From positions 3,557,501 to 3,621,500 of the forward strand of contig NZ_VIWT01000001.1 in assembly GCF_007829815.1 (NCBI RefSeq): a stretch of 64,000 nucleotides of DNA. The letters run 5' to 3'. Position 1 is the first letter of the stretch. Each line of letters starts with the position of its first letter. Source of the stretch: Kitasatospora viridis (GTDB lineage: Bacteria > Actinomycetota > Actinomycetes > Streptomycetales > Streptomycetaceae). The notes beneath the pieces were generated by a model. That model searched no databases, was not told the DNA's origin, and saw only the letters and a list, made by a program, of their open reading frames with translations. Below are positions 7,627 to 14,521 of the stretch, piece after piece. The position numbers were made by a program, and so were the translations under genes.

Positions 7627-9278
7627 TGAGCCCCACCGCCACTGCCGACCGGACCGGACGCTGCACCTTCCTGGGTGCCGGCCCCGGCGACCCCGGGCTG
7701 CTGACGCTGCGCGCGGTCGAGGTGCTGGCCACCGCCGACCTGCTGATCGCCGACCCGCTGACCGCCGTCGCCGTGCGCAGCCACTGCCCGCAGGCCGTGC
7801 AGCTGTACAGCCCGGCGGAGAGCGAGACCGGTCCGCTGGACATCGGCGGCGGTGACCCGGCCGCCATCGGCAAGCTGATCGGCGAGGCCGTGCAGGCCGG
7901 CAAGCACGTGGTCCGCACGGTGGACGGCGACCCGGGCCTGGACGGCCGGGCCGCCGAGGAGATGCTGGCCTGCGCCCGCGCCGGACTGGCCTTCGAGGTG
8001 ATCCCGGGCGTCGCCCAGTCGGTCGGCGTGCCGGCCTACGCGGGAGTGCCGCTGCGCGGCAGCAACGGCGCCGACGTGCGCTTCGTGGACGGCTCCGCGC
8101 TGCTGGCCGGCGCCCTGGTCGACCTCGGCGCGCCGGAGACCACCCTGGTGGTCCGCACCACCCTGGGCCAGCTGCCGGCCACCGCGAACGCCCTGGTCAG
8201 CCACGGCCGCAAGCCGGACGCCCCGCTCTGCGCCACGCTCTCCGGCACCACCACCCGGCAGCGCACCTTCACCTCCACGCTGAGCGCGATCGCCGCCGAC
8301 CTGAAGGCCGCCCGGGTGCTGCCCTCGCCGGTCTCCGCCCCGGTCGACCCGGCCACCTCGGTGATAGCCGTGGTCGGTGAGCAGGTCGCGCACCGCTCCT
8401 CGCACTCCTGGTTCGAGACCAAGCCGCTGTTCGGCTGGAACGTGCTGGTGCCGCGCACCAAGGAGCAGGCGCACGGCCTCTCCGAGCAGCTGCGCTCCTA
8501 CGGCGCGGTGCCGCAGGAGGTGCCGACCATCGCGGTCGAGCCGCCGCGCACCCCGCAGCAGATGGAGCGGGCGATCAAGGGCCTGGTCACCGGCCGCTAC
8601 GAGTGGATCGCCTTCACCTCGGTCAACGCGGTCCGCGCGGTCCGGGAGAAGTTCGAGGAGTACGGCCTGGATGCCCGGGCGTTCGCCGGGATCAAGGTCG
8701 CGGCGGTCGGCGAGACCACCGCGCAGGCGCTGGTGGACTTCGGCGTCAAGCCCGACCTGGTGCCCTCCGGCGAGCAGTCCGCCGCCGGGCTGCTGGAGGA
8801 CTGGCCGCCCTACGACCCGGTGTTCGACCCGATCGACCGGGTGCTGCTGCCGCGCGCCGACATCGCCACCGAGACCCTGGTGGCCGGCCTGGTCGAACTC
8901 GGCTGGGAGGTGGACGACGTGACGGCCTACCGGACCGTGCGCGCCTCGCCGCCGCCGGCCGAGACCCGGGAGGCGATCAAGGGCGGCGGCTTCGACGCGG
9001 TGCTCTTCACCTCGTCCTCGACCGTGCGCAACCTGGTCGGCATCGCCGGCAAGCCGCACAACGTCACCATCATCGCCTGCATCGGTCCGGCCACCGCCAA
9101 GACCGCGGAGGAGCACGGCCTTCGGGTCGACGTGATGGCGCCCGCGCCGTCCGCCTCCGCGCTGGCCCAGGCGCTGGCCGAGTTCGGTGCGGGCCGCCGG
9201 GACGCCGCCACCTCGGCCGGCGAGCCGGTGTACCGCCCCAGCGAGCGCCGACCGGGTTCCCGACGCAAGGCGCGCTGA
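7626..9278 (+). CDS. hemD: fused SUMT-like / uroporphyrinogen-III synthase
   Basis: Two-domain protein of 550 residues. The C-terminal half (about 265-530; [33 protein letters not shown]) is uroporphyrinogen-III synthase, which cyclises and inverts ring D of hydroxymethylbilane. The N-terminal half is a CobA/SUMT methyltransferase-type domain starting [20 protein letters not shown]. Several SUMT motifs are altered: the usual YDRLV reads IADPL, RLKGGDPFVFGRG reads [13 protein letters not shown], and the GIPLTHR motif reads GVPLRGS, so its methyltransferase activity is doubtful. The ATG overlaps the hemC stop (TGATG). This fusion is usual in Streptomyces. Confidence 0.92.
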   Translation: MSPTATADRTGRCTFLGAGPGDPGLLTLRAVEVLATADLLIADPLTAVAVRSHCPQAVQLYSPAESETGPLDIGGGDPAAIGKLIGEAVQAGKHVVRTVDGDPGLDGRAAEEMLACARAGLAFEVIPGVAQSVGVPAYAGVPLRGSNGADVRFVDGSALLAGALVDLGAPETTLVVRTTLGQLPATANALVSHGRKPDAPLCATLSGTTTRQRTFTSTLSAIAADLKAARVLPSPVSAPVDPATSVIAVVGEQVAHRSSHSWFETKPLFGWNVLVPRTKEQAHGLSEQLRSYGAVPQEVPTIAVEPPRTPQQMERAIKGLVTGRYEWIAFTSVNAVRAVREKFEEYGLDARAFAGIKVAAVGETTAQALVDFGVKPDLVPSGEQSAAGLLEDWPPYDPVFDPIDRVLLPRADIATETLVAGLVELGWEVDDVTAYRTVRASPPPAETREAIKGGGFDAVLFTSSSTVRNLVGIAGKPHNVTIIACIGPATAKTAEEHGLRVDVMAPAPSASALAQALAEFGAGRRDAATSAGEPVYRPSERRPGSRRKAR

Positions 9279-9309
9279 TCCCCCGAACCCGCAAGCACGT
9301 GGAGGAGTC

Positions 9310-10287
9310 ATGACCTTCCCCGACAGCCGGCCGCGCCGGCTGCGGACCACCCCGGCGGTGCGCCGGCTGGTCGCCGAGACCCGGCTGCACCCCGCGCAGC
9401 TGATCCTGCCGGCCTTCGTCCGGGAGGGGATCGGCGAGCCGGTGCCGGTCGGGTCGATGCCGGGCGTGGTCCAGCACACCCGGGACTCCCTGCGCCGGGC
9501 CGCCGCGGAGGCGGCCGAGGCGGGGATCGGCGGGATCATGCTGTTCGGCGTGCCGGAGCACAAGGACGCCGTGGGCAGCGCGGGCACCGACCCGGACGGC
9601 ATCCTGCAGCAGGCGATCCGCGACGTGGTCGCCGAGGTGGGCGAGCAGCTGGTGGTCATGTCGGACCTCTGCCTGGACGAGTTCACCGACCACGGCCACT
9701 GCGGCGTGCTGGCGGCGGACGGCTCGGTGGACAACGACGCGACCCTGGAGCGGTACGCGGAGATGGCCGTGGTGCAGGCCGAGGCCGGCGTCCACATGGT
9801 CGGCCCGTCCGGGATGATGGACGGTCAGATCGGGGTGGTCCGGCGGGCGCTGGACGCGGCCGGGTACCAGGACACCGCCATCCTGGCCTACACCGCCAAG
9901 TACGCCTCGGCGCTCTACGGCCCGTTCCGGGAGGCGGTGGACTCCGGGTTGAAGGGCGACCGCAAGACCTACCAGCAGGACCTGGCCAACGCCCGGGAGG
10001 CGCTGCGCGAGCTGGAGCTGGACGTGGCCGAGGGCGCCGACCTGGTGATGGTCAAGCCGGCCGGGCCGTGCCTGGACATCCTGCGCGCGGTGGCCGACCG
10101 CTCGCCGGTGCCGGTGGTCGCGTACCAGATCTCCGGCGAGTACTCGATGGTCGAGGCGGCCGCCGCGAACGGCTGGATCGAGCGCGAGCGCACCATCATG
10201 GAGTCCCTGCTGTCGATCAGCCGGGCCGGTGGCGAGCAGATCCTCACCTACTGGGCGGTCGAGGCGGCGCGGATGCTCCGCGCCTGA
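9310..10287 (+). CDS. hemB: delta-aminolevulinic acid dehydratase (porphobilinogen synthase)
   Basis: Condenses two 5-aminolevulinate molecules into porphobilinogen. The 325-residue protein carries both Schiff-base lysine regions (AYTAKYAS and LVMVKPAG) and the metal region [15 protein letters not shown], in which two of the three zinc cysteines are present and the middle position is Asp, an intermediate between the zinc and magnesium types. ATG 9310 has GGAGGA 3 bases before it. It is the last gene of the rex-hem operon, 31 bases after hemD, and a strong hairpin follows. Confidence 0.97.
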   Translation: MTFPDSRPRRLRTTPAVRRLVAETRLHPAQLILPAFVREGIGEPVPVGSMPGVVQHTRDSLRRAAAEAAEAGIGGIMLFGVPEHKDAVGSAGTDPDGILQQAIRDVVAEVGEQLVVMSDLCLDEFTDHGHCGVLAADGSVDNDATLERYAEMAVVQAEAGVHMVGPSGMMDGQIGVVRRALDAAGYQDTAILAYTAKYASALYGPFREAVDSGLKGDRKTYQQDLANAREALRELELDVAEGADLVMVKPAGPCLDILRAVADRSPVPVVAYQISGEYSMVEAAAANGWIERERTIMESLLSISRAGGEQILTYWAVEAARMLRA

Positions 10288-10302
10288 CGGCACGTCATGA
10301 CC

Positions 10303-10336
10303 GAGGGGGCGTCAGCCGGTCGGCTGACGCCCCCTC
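10303..10336 (+). terminator. terminator after hemB
   Basis: A perfect 15-bp stem (GAGGGGGCGTCAGCC against GGCTGACGCCCCCTC) with a GGTC loop lies just after hemB and just before the end of the convergent small gene at 10,351, so it can serve both strands. Confidence 0.85.
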
Positions 10337-10350
10337 AGTCGTGCTCCGGC

Positions 10351-10629
10351 TCAGCCGTGGTGGTGCCAGCCGTCGATGGACACCTCGTCGCCGCCCTCGC
10401 CGCCGGTGGCCTCGTCGGTGGCCCAGAACGCGTGCTCGCCCTTGGTGTGCACGTGGCCCGCGCAGGCGAAGCCCTCGCCCCAGCCGGCCGCGAACGGGTG
10501 GTGCGCGGTGACCACGCCGCCGCCCTCGCCGCCGACCGCGACGTGCGCGGAGGCGGTGGAGGCGCCCAGGCCGACGATCATCAGCGCGCCGGCCGCGACG
10601 GCGGCGGCCCGGCCCAGCATCTTCTGCAT
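10351..10629 (-). CDS. small secreted His/Gly-rich protein, function unknown
   Basis: A 92-residue protein with a Sec signal peptide (KMLGRAAAVAAGALMIVGLG, cleavage near ASTASA-HVA). The mature part of about 64 residues is rich in Gly, His, Glu and Asp, has one cysteine (EGFACAGHV) and ends in GWHHHG, which hints at metal binding. It is transcribed from the minus strand behind the two rodlin genes, with a hairpin and a tandem 20-base repeat between. ATG 10629 was chosen because the signal peptide starts there and GAGAGGAC lies upstream. I do not recognise the family. Its position suggests a cell-surface protein made with the sheath. Confidence 0.7.
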   Translation of the reverse strand: MQKMLGRAAAVAAGALMIVGLGASTASAHVAVGGEGGGVVTAHHPFAAGWGEGFACAGHVHTKGEHAFWATDEATGGEGGDEVSIDGWHHHG

Positions 10630-10696
10630 GAGATTTGGTCCTCTCGGTGGGACGCGCCGGTGGGGCGCGTCGGGTGGAACGCGTTGCCGAATGACA

Positions 10697-10733
10697 GAGC
10701 GGGGCTGGCCGGAGTGCTCCGCCAACCCCGCTC
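10697..10733 (-). terminator. hairpin behind the rodlin genes
   Basis: A 13-bp stem (GAGCGGGGCTGGC against GCCAACCCCGCTC, one G-T pair) with a second inner stem lies 3' of the rodlin pair and upstream of the 92-residue gene on the minus strand. It probably ends the rodlin transcript. Confidence 0.65.
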
Positions 10734-10734
10734 G

Positions 10735-10774
10735 GGTACTGCTCCGTCGGGTCAGGTACTGCTCTGGAGGGTCA
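10735..10774. repeat. tandem 20-base direct repeat
   Basis: Two head-to-tail copies of a 20-base unit (10735-10754 and 10755-10774) start with GGTACTGCTC and end with GGGTCA, agreeing at 17 of 20 positions. They lie between the rodlin stop and the hairpin above. Their role is unknown. Confidence 0.7.
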
Positions 10775-10798
10775 GGGTGGTGCGTGGGTGGGGCTGGA

Positions 10799-11137
10799 TC
10801 AGCCGATCAGGTGCGACAGGGCGCCGTCGCCGTTGCTCTGGGTGGTCTGGCCCACGTTGCAGATCTGGTGGTTCTGCTGGTTGAGGACCGGGACGTCCAC
10901 CTGGACCGGGATCAGGCCGACCTGGACGTGGTGGACCTCGGGCAGGCAGATGTTCGGGTTGTCCAGGGTGTGGAAGTTCGGGCTGTGGTCGCCGTGGGTG
11001 CCGGTGGCGTTGGTGCCGCCGTCGCCCTGGACCGAGGCGGCGGAGCCGTCCGCGTCGCCGATGGCGAAGGAGGGCGCGCTGGCCATCGCGATGGCGGCGG
11101 TGGCCAGGCCGGCGGTGGCGAAGACCTTCTTCAGCAT
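10799..11137 (-). CDS. rodlin family sheath protein
   Basis: Secreted protein of the rodlin (RdlA/RdlB) family, which organises chaplin fibrils into rodlets on aerial hyphae and spores. The 112-residue product has a Sec signal (MLKKVFATAGLATAAIAMA), then mature AIGDADGSA..., a conserved SPNFHTLDN segment, two cysteines (NICLPE and HQICNVGQ) and the C-terminal NGDGALSHLIG, which resembles the DGALSH end of known rodlins. It is shorter than the roughly 130 residues of S. coelicolor RdlA/B. It lies 89 bases downstream of a closely related paralogue, probably in one transcript. Confidence 0.88.
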   Translation of the reverse strand: MLKKVFATAGLATAAIAMASAPSFAIGDADGSAASVQGDGGTNATGTHGDHSPNFHTLDNPNICLPEVHHVQVGLIPVQVDVPVLNQQNHQICNVGQTTQSNGDGALSHLIG

Positions 11138-11226
11138 GGGGTGCTCTCTCTGGCTGTGTGAATGGGTGGTGCGGAGGGGGTCACCGCTGGCTGCGGTGGG
11201 TGGTGCAAGTGCGGGGACCGGCTGGG

Positions 11227-11565
11227 TCAGCCGATCAGGTGCGAGGCGACGCCGTCGCCGTTGGTCTGGGTCGGCTGGCCGACGTTGCAGACCTGGTGCA
11301 GCTGCTGGTTGCCGACCGGGATGTCCGCCTGGACCGGGATCAGGCCGACCTGGACGTGGTGGATCTCCGGCAGGCAGATGTTCGCGTTGTCCAGCACGTG
11401 GAAGTTGGGGCTGTGGTCGCCCCAGGTGCCGGTGTTGTTGGTGCCACCGTTGCCCGACAGGCTGGCCGCGGAGCCGTCCGCGTTGCCGATCGCCATGGCG
11501 GGGGACACGGCCGCGCCGAGCGCCGCGGCGGCCAGGCCGGCAACGGCCAGGGTCTTCTTGATCAT
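11227..11565 (-). CDS. rodlin family sheath protein
   Basis: Paralogue of the gene at 10,799, also 112 residues: signal peptide MIKKTLAVAGLAAAALGAA, mature start near AIGNADGSA, SPNFHVLDN, cysteines in NICLPE and HQVCNVGQ, and an end NGDGVASHLIG. ATG 11565 is preceded by GAGAGGAA. It is the first gene of the rodlin pair, with a long leader and a candidate sigma-BldN promoter about 200 bases upstream. The pair arose by tandem duplication: order of motifs and length are identical. Confidence 0.88.
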   Translation of the reverse strand: MIKKTLAVAGLAAAALGAAVSPAMAIGNADGSAASLSGNGGTNNTGTWGDHSPNFHVLDNANICLPEIHHVQVGLIPVQADIPVGNQQLHQVCNVGQPTQTNGDGVASHLIG

Positions 11566-11765
11566 GGGAAATTCCTCTCTGGGTTTTACTGCGTCGCTGC
11601 GTCTCGGTGCAATGCGTGAAACGAATTGCCCTGGTCCCTGGTCACCGCGGCTTTCGCGGCCTATTCGGATACGACCTGTTCGGGGGTGGATCGCCAGCTG
11701 GCAGGATCTCCGGCTGCCGGGCGATCGGTGTCCGAACCGGCCGCAGTGGTGCGGCGACACCGATA

Positions 11766-11793
11766 TCAAAGAACGGCGGGCGGGAAAGTTACG
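11766..11793 (-). promoter_or_regulatory. candidate sigma-BldN promoter for the rodlin pair
   Basis: On the minus strand CGTAAC (11793-11788) is followed after 16 bases by CTTTGA (11771-11766), one mismatch from the CGTTGA I recall for sigma-BldN. It would give a leader of about 190-200 bases before the rodlin at 11,227. Confidence 0.4.
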
Positions 11794-11908
11794 CGAGGCT
11801 GGGCGGAAAAACTCCGGGACGGCCCGTTCGGGGGCCTCTGTGGTCGTACTAATACGCCACCCGGGCTAAGCGAGGGATTGCTGCGCCCACTCCCGACCCC
11901 GCGGCTCG

Positions 11909-11937
11909 TTGAGGCAGTTCGGGGTGCCTGCTATCGA
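11909..11937 (+). promoter_or_regulatory. candidate promoter for the secreted protein at 12,033
   Basis: TTGAGG (11909-11914), 17 bases, TATCGA (11932-11937) on the plus strand. The start of transcription would fall at the beginning of the direct repeats, which would then lie in the leader. Confidence 0.35.
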
Positions 11938-11947
11938 CCGGGCCCAC

Positions 11948-12000
11948 CTGCCACACCTGGCTCACTTGCCACACCTGGCTCACTGCCACACCTGCCTCAA
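11948..12000. repeat. three short direct repeats
   Basis: Units at 11948-11965, 11966-11983 and 11984-12000 share the core TGCCACACCTGGCTCAC; the first two differ at one base and the third is slightly decayed (CCTGCCTCAA). They lie 33-85 bases before the gene at 12,033. Confidence 0.8.
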
Positions 12001-12032
12001 GCTGCCTCATACAGACGGGATCAGAGAAGACG

Positions 12033-12719
12033 ATGAAGCTGTCCAAGCGGAGCGGTGCCCTGCTGCTGGCCGCCGGCGCCTCGGCCATTGCCGGCCAGGC
12101 CGTCGCCCAGACCGCGGCCCAGGCCGCCCCGGCGACCCCGATGACCCCCGGTCAGGTCGCCGCGCTGGAGAACGGCCTGGCCACGAAGACGGTGCCGCTG
12201 CGGGTGCCGCTGGAGACGGTCACCCAGCACGCCCCGATGCTGCCGCTCGCCGGCGACGTGCACGGCGCGCTGCCCGCCTCCCCGGTGCTGCCGCCGGTCC
12301 CGTCCGAGCAGGGCAAGCACGAACTGATGCCCGATCAGGTGGTGCCCCCGCTGAACTTCAGCCGGGTCGGCCCGAGCCTGGAGACCGCGCTGCCGCTGCC
12401 CGCGGTGGCCGACGGGGTGCGCCCGGGCAACCTCGACCTGGACTCGCCGCAGTCCCCGCTGAAGGCGATCGGCCCGGCGGTCGGCGTGGGCCACCCGCTC
12501 TCCTTCGTCGAGGGGGCCGACGGCCAGCTCAAGGACGGCTCGCTGAGCACCGGTGACCTGGACCCGCGGCTGGTGCCCGGCGCGATCTCCGCGGTCCCCG
12601 GCGCCAAGGCCACCCTGGGCGGCCCGCAGCAGAACACCACGCTGCTCCAGGCCGCGCAGAACCTGCTCGCCACCGGCTCCGCGGTGGCCGACGAGGCGAC
12701 CCGCGGCGACCAGGGCTGA
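12033..12719 (+). CDS. secreted protein of unknown function beside the rodlins
   Basis: A 228-residue exported protein: a Sec signal (KRSGALLLAAGASAIAGQAV) with cleavage near residues 25-32 (AQTAAQAAPA), then a mature chain rich in Pro, Leu, Ala and Val without cysteines. Motif-like pieces are VPLRVPLETVTQHAPMLPL, LPASPVLPPVP and PLPAVADGV; no enzyme signature was seen. ATG 12033 has GAGAAGACG before it. It is convergent with another small secreted protein across a strong terminator and sits between the rodlins and chaplins. I do not recognise the family; location and composition suggest a wall or sheath protein. Confidence 0.75.
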   Translation: MKLSKRSGALLLAAGASAIAGQAVAQTAAQAAPATPMTPGQVAALENGLATKTVPLRVPLETVTQHAPMLPLAGDVHGALPASPVLPPVPSEQGKHELMPDQVVPPLNFSRVGPSLETALPLPAVADGVRPGNLDLDSPQSPLKAIGPAVGVGHPLSFVEGADGQLKDGSLSTGDLDPRLVPGAISAVPGAKATLGGPQQNTTLLQAAQNLLATGSAVADEATRGDQG

Positions 12720-12736
12720 GCCCCCGTCAGCCACCG

Positions 12737-12778
12737 CCGGTCGGGCCCGGTGCGCAGCGGCGCACCGGGCCCGACCGG
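12737..12778. terminator. bidirectional terminator between convergent genes
   Basis: A perfect 19-bp stem (12737-12755 with 12760-12778) and a 4-base loop lie in the 72-base gap between the convergent secreted-protein genes. Confidence 0.85.
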
Positions 12779-12791
12779 TGTGCGGAGCCGG

Positions 12792-13160
12792 TCAGCGGCC
12801 CGGCAGCGCGCCGAGCAGCAGCCCGGCCACCGGGAGGTCCTTGGCGCCGCCGCCGTCGCTCAGCGAGCCGGTGGCCGCGGTGGTGGAGACCTGCGGCACG
12901 CCGTTGTCCGGCTGCACCGCGAGCACGTTGTTCAGCGGGTCGACCGCGGACTTGGCGAACGGGTCGAGGCGCAGGTCCTTGACCGGGCCGAGCACGTAGC
13001 CGGTGGTGCCGTGCAGCGCGCCGAGCGCGGGGCCGACCTGGGTGGGCCGCAGGGCGGCGGTGGGCGCGGGCGCGGCGGCCGCGGCGGCGCCGGCCGCCAC
13101 CGGGACCAGCAGCAGGGCGGTGCCGGCGGCGGCCAGCGCGCCCGTGGTGGAGGGGTTCAA
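12792..13160 (-). CDS. small secreted protein of unknown function
   Basis: A 122-residue exported protein starting at TTG 13160, which has AAGGA 7 bases upstream. The Sec signal (GALAAAGTALLLVPVAAG) is followed by an Ala-rich cleavage zone and a mature part containing LRPTQVGPALGALHG, VKDLRLDPFAKSAVDPLNNVLA and LPVAGLLLGALPGR. There are no cysteines. Short hydrophobic LLLGALP-type pieces recall the neighbouring 228-residue protein but not chaplins. It lies downstream of the two minus-strand chaplins, separated by a terminator hairpin. The family is not recognised. Confidence 0.7.
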   Translation of the reverse strand: MNPSTTGALAAAGTALLLVPVAAGAAAAAAPAPTAALRPTQVGPALGALHGTTGYVLGPVKDLRLDPFAKSAVDPLNNVLAVQPDNGVPQVSTTAATGSLSDGGGAKDLPVAGLLLGALPGR

Positions 13161-13187
13161 CCGAGTGTCCTTTCACTGGATGCGGCT

Positions 13188-13218
13188 CTGGCCCCCCGGA
13201 CCACGTCCGGGGGGCCAG
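13188..13218 (-). terminator. terminator behind the chaplin pair
   Basis: A perfect 13-bp stem (CTGGCCCCCCGGA against TCCGGGGGGCCAG, loop CCACG) lies 21 bases past the chaplin stop on the minus strand. Confidence 0.8.
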
Positions 13219-13239
13219 CAGTGCACGGGGACGGACTGC

Positions 13240-13506
13240 TCAGCAGTCGTCGTCGTGGTGCGGGTGGGCGTCGGCGTTGATGCAGGTGTTGCCGAAGGCC
13301 GGGTTCAGCGCGCCGATCACGTTGACGGTGTCGCCGCAGAGGTTGACCGGGATGTGCACCGGAACCTGAACCGCGTTGCCGGAGAGCACACCGGGGGAGT
13401 GCGCGGCCACGCCCTCCGCACCGGCGCTGGCCATCGCGGTGCCGGCGCTGCCGAGCGCCAGGCCGAGGGCCGCGGTGGACAGGATGGCGATCTTCTTGGC
13501 GTTCAT
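13240..13506 (-). CDS. short chaplin with His/Asp-rich, Cys-ending tail
   Basis: Short chaplin: a hydrophobic, amyloid-forming surface protein that coats aerial hyphae and lowers surface tension. The 88-residue product has a signal peptide (KKIAILSTAALGLALGSAG) and one chaplin domain: GVLSGNAVQVPVHIPVNLCG, then VNVIGALNPAFGNTC. The two usual cysteines are present. Unusually, the protein does not stop after the domain but continues INADAHPHHDDDC, giving a third cysteine and a charged, potentially metal-binding end. It is 33 bases downstream of another chaplin and probably cotranscribed with it. Confidence 0.92.
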   Translation of the reverse strand: MNAKKIAILSTAALGLALGSAGTAMASAGAEGVAAHSPGVLSGNAVQVPVHIPVNLCGDTVNVIGALNPAFGNTCINADAHPHHDDDC

Positions 13507-13539
13507 GGGAGAGACCTCCTTGGTCTAACTGGGGGTTGG

Positions 13540-13782
13540 TCAGCCGTGGTTGATGCAGGTGTTGCCGAAGGCCGGGTTCAGCAGGCCGATCACGTTGACG
13601 GTGAGGCCGCAGGCGTTGATCGGCACGTGCACCGGGACCTGGACGAGGTTGCCGGAGAGCACGCCCGGGGAGCCGGCCGCGACGCCCTCGGCGCCCGAGC
13701 TGGCGGCGGCGGCGCCGGCGCCGCCCAGCAGCAGGCCGGCCGCGGCGGCGGAGAGGACCAGGGTCTTGGAGAACTTGCGCAT
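13540..13782 (-). CDS. short chaplin
   Basis: An 80-residue short chaplin: signal peptide (KTLVLSAAAAGLLLGGAG), then a single chaplin domain with GSPGVLSGNLVQVPVHVPIN, Cys in NACG and Cys in GNTCINHG at the end. ATG 13782 was chosen because the signal peptide begins there and CGGAGGAAAA precedes it; an open frame continues upstream but lacks chaplin features. It is the first gene of a two-chaplin minus-strand unit. Confidence 0.93.
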   Translation of the reverse strand: MRKFSKTLVLSAAAAGLLLGGAGAAAASSGAEGVAAGSPGVLSGNLVQVPVHVPINACGLTVNVIGLLNPAFGNTCINHG

Positions 13783-14067
13783 GGTTTTTCCTCCGTTGAT
13801 TCCCGGGACGGACTCCCGAGTTCTCTGTTGGGCCCGGGGCATTCCCGGGCGGGAACGTTTCCGAGGCGGTACGTGAAAGCGCTTCGGGAACGAGAACGAG
13901 GATCCGGGCGACCGGAAACGGGTACCGGCGTGAAACATCACCCGATCGCCGGGCGGCGCCGCCGGGTTCGTACGAACGGGTGATTCGCGCGCCCCGGCCG
14001 CAACTGCCGTGCGGGCGGGTCGTTCCAGATCATGCACGCATCGTGCTCAGTAACAAGGAGACTCAAT

Positions 14068-14307
14068 ATGAGCGTCAAGAAGGCTGCCGCCGTCGGCGCC
14101 GCCGTGGTCGGCATCGTGGCCGCGGGTGCCGGTACCGCCCTGGCCAGCGCTGGTGCCGAGGGCGCCGCGGTCGGTTCCCCGGGTGTGCTCTCCGGCAACG
14201 CGGTCCAGGTGCCGATCCACATCCCGGTCAACGTCTGCGGCGACAGCGTCGACGTGATCGGCCTGCTGAACCCGGCCTTCGGCAACACCTGCGTCAACAA
14301 CGGCTGA
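14068..14307 (+). CDS. short chaplin
   Basis: A 79-residue short chaplin on the plus strand, divergent from the other two. The signal peptide (KKAAAVGAAVVGIVAAGAG) is followed by GSPGVLSGNAVQVPIHIPVN, Cys in NVCG and Cys in GNTCVNNG. ATG 14068 is 8 bases after AAGGAG; the in-frame ATG at 14032 lacks such a site. The 285 bases between the divergent chaplins hold their promoters, but I could not find a convincing sigma-BldN match there. Confidence 0.93.
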   Translation: MSVKKAAAVGAAVVGIVAAGAGTALASAGAEGAAVGSPGVLSGNAVQVPIHIPVNVCGDSVDVIGLLNPAFGNTCVNNG

Positions 14308-14326
14308 TCCAGCCGCTGCTGCGACG

Positions 14327-14379
14327 CGGCGCCGCCGCCCGCCGCCTCCCCTCCTGGGGCGGTCCGGGCGGCGGCGCCG
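14327..14379 (+). terminator. terminator after the plus-strand chaplin
   Basis: A perfect 15-bp GC stem (14327-14341 with 14365-14379), with an inner CCGCC/GGCGG pair, lies 20 bases past the stop codon. Confidence 0.75.
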
Positions 14380-14447
14380 TTCGCGTTCCGGCCGCCGGGT
14401 GTCTGCCGAAGGATGTGAGCCTGCCTCAACTTCGGCTGTCGCAAGCC

Positions 14448-14476
14448 TTGTTGTACTACTTGTCAGTACCTAGCAT
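14448..14476 (+). promoter_or_regulatory. candidate promoter of the GDSL esterase
   Basis: TTGTTG (14448-14453), 17 bases, TAGCAT (14471-14476) in a locally AT-richer stretch, about 45 bases upstream of the GTG start. Confidence 0.45.
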
Positions 14477-14521
14477 GTGACTCCGCTCACCGCACCGCTC
14501 CGCCCCCTCGAAGGAGTCCGT

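Larger units (their letters stand above)
11566..12032. other. 467-base divergent control region between rodlins and a secreted-protein gene
   Basis: No gene was found here. Going left to right it holds the rodlin leader, a candidate sigma-BldN promoter on the minus strand (11766-11793), a housekeeping-like plus-strand promoter (11909-11937) and three 17-18 base direct repeats (11948-12000) just upstream of the gene at 12,033. Confidence 0.6.

Noticed and set aside
6783..9797. 1004-codon minus-strand open frame across hemC-hemD-hemB
   Set aside because: It runs antisense to three well-supported enzyme genes and has no domain; long antisense frames are expected at this GC content.
14032..14067. 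earlier start for the plus-strand chaplin
   Set aside because: The added residues (HASCSVTRR) would disrupt the signal peptide, and AAGGAG is correctly spaced only for ATG 14068.
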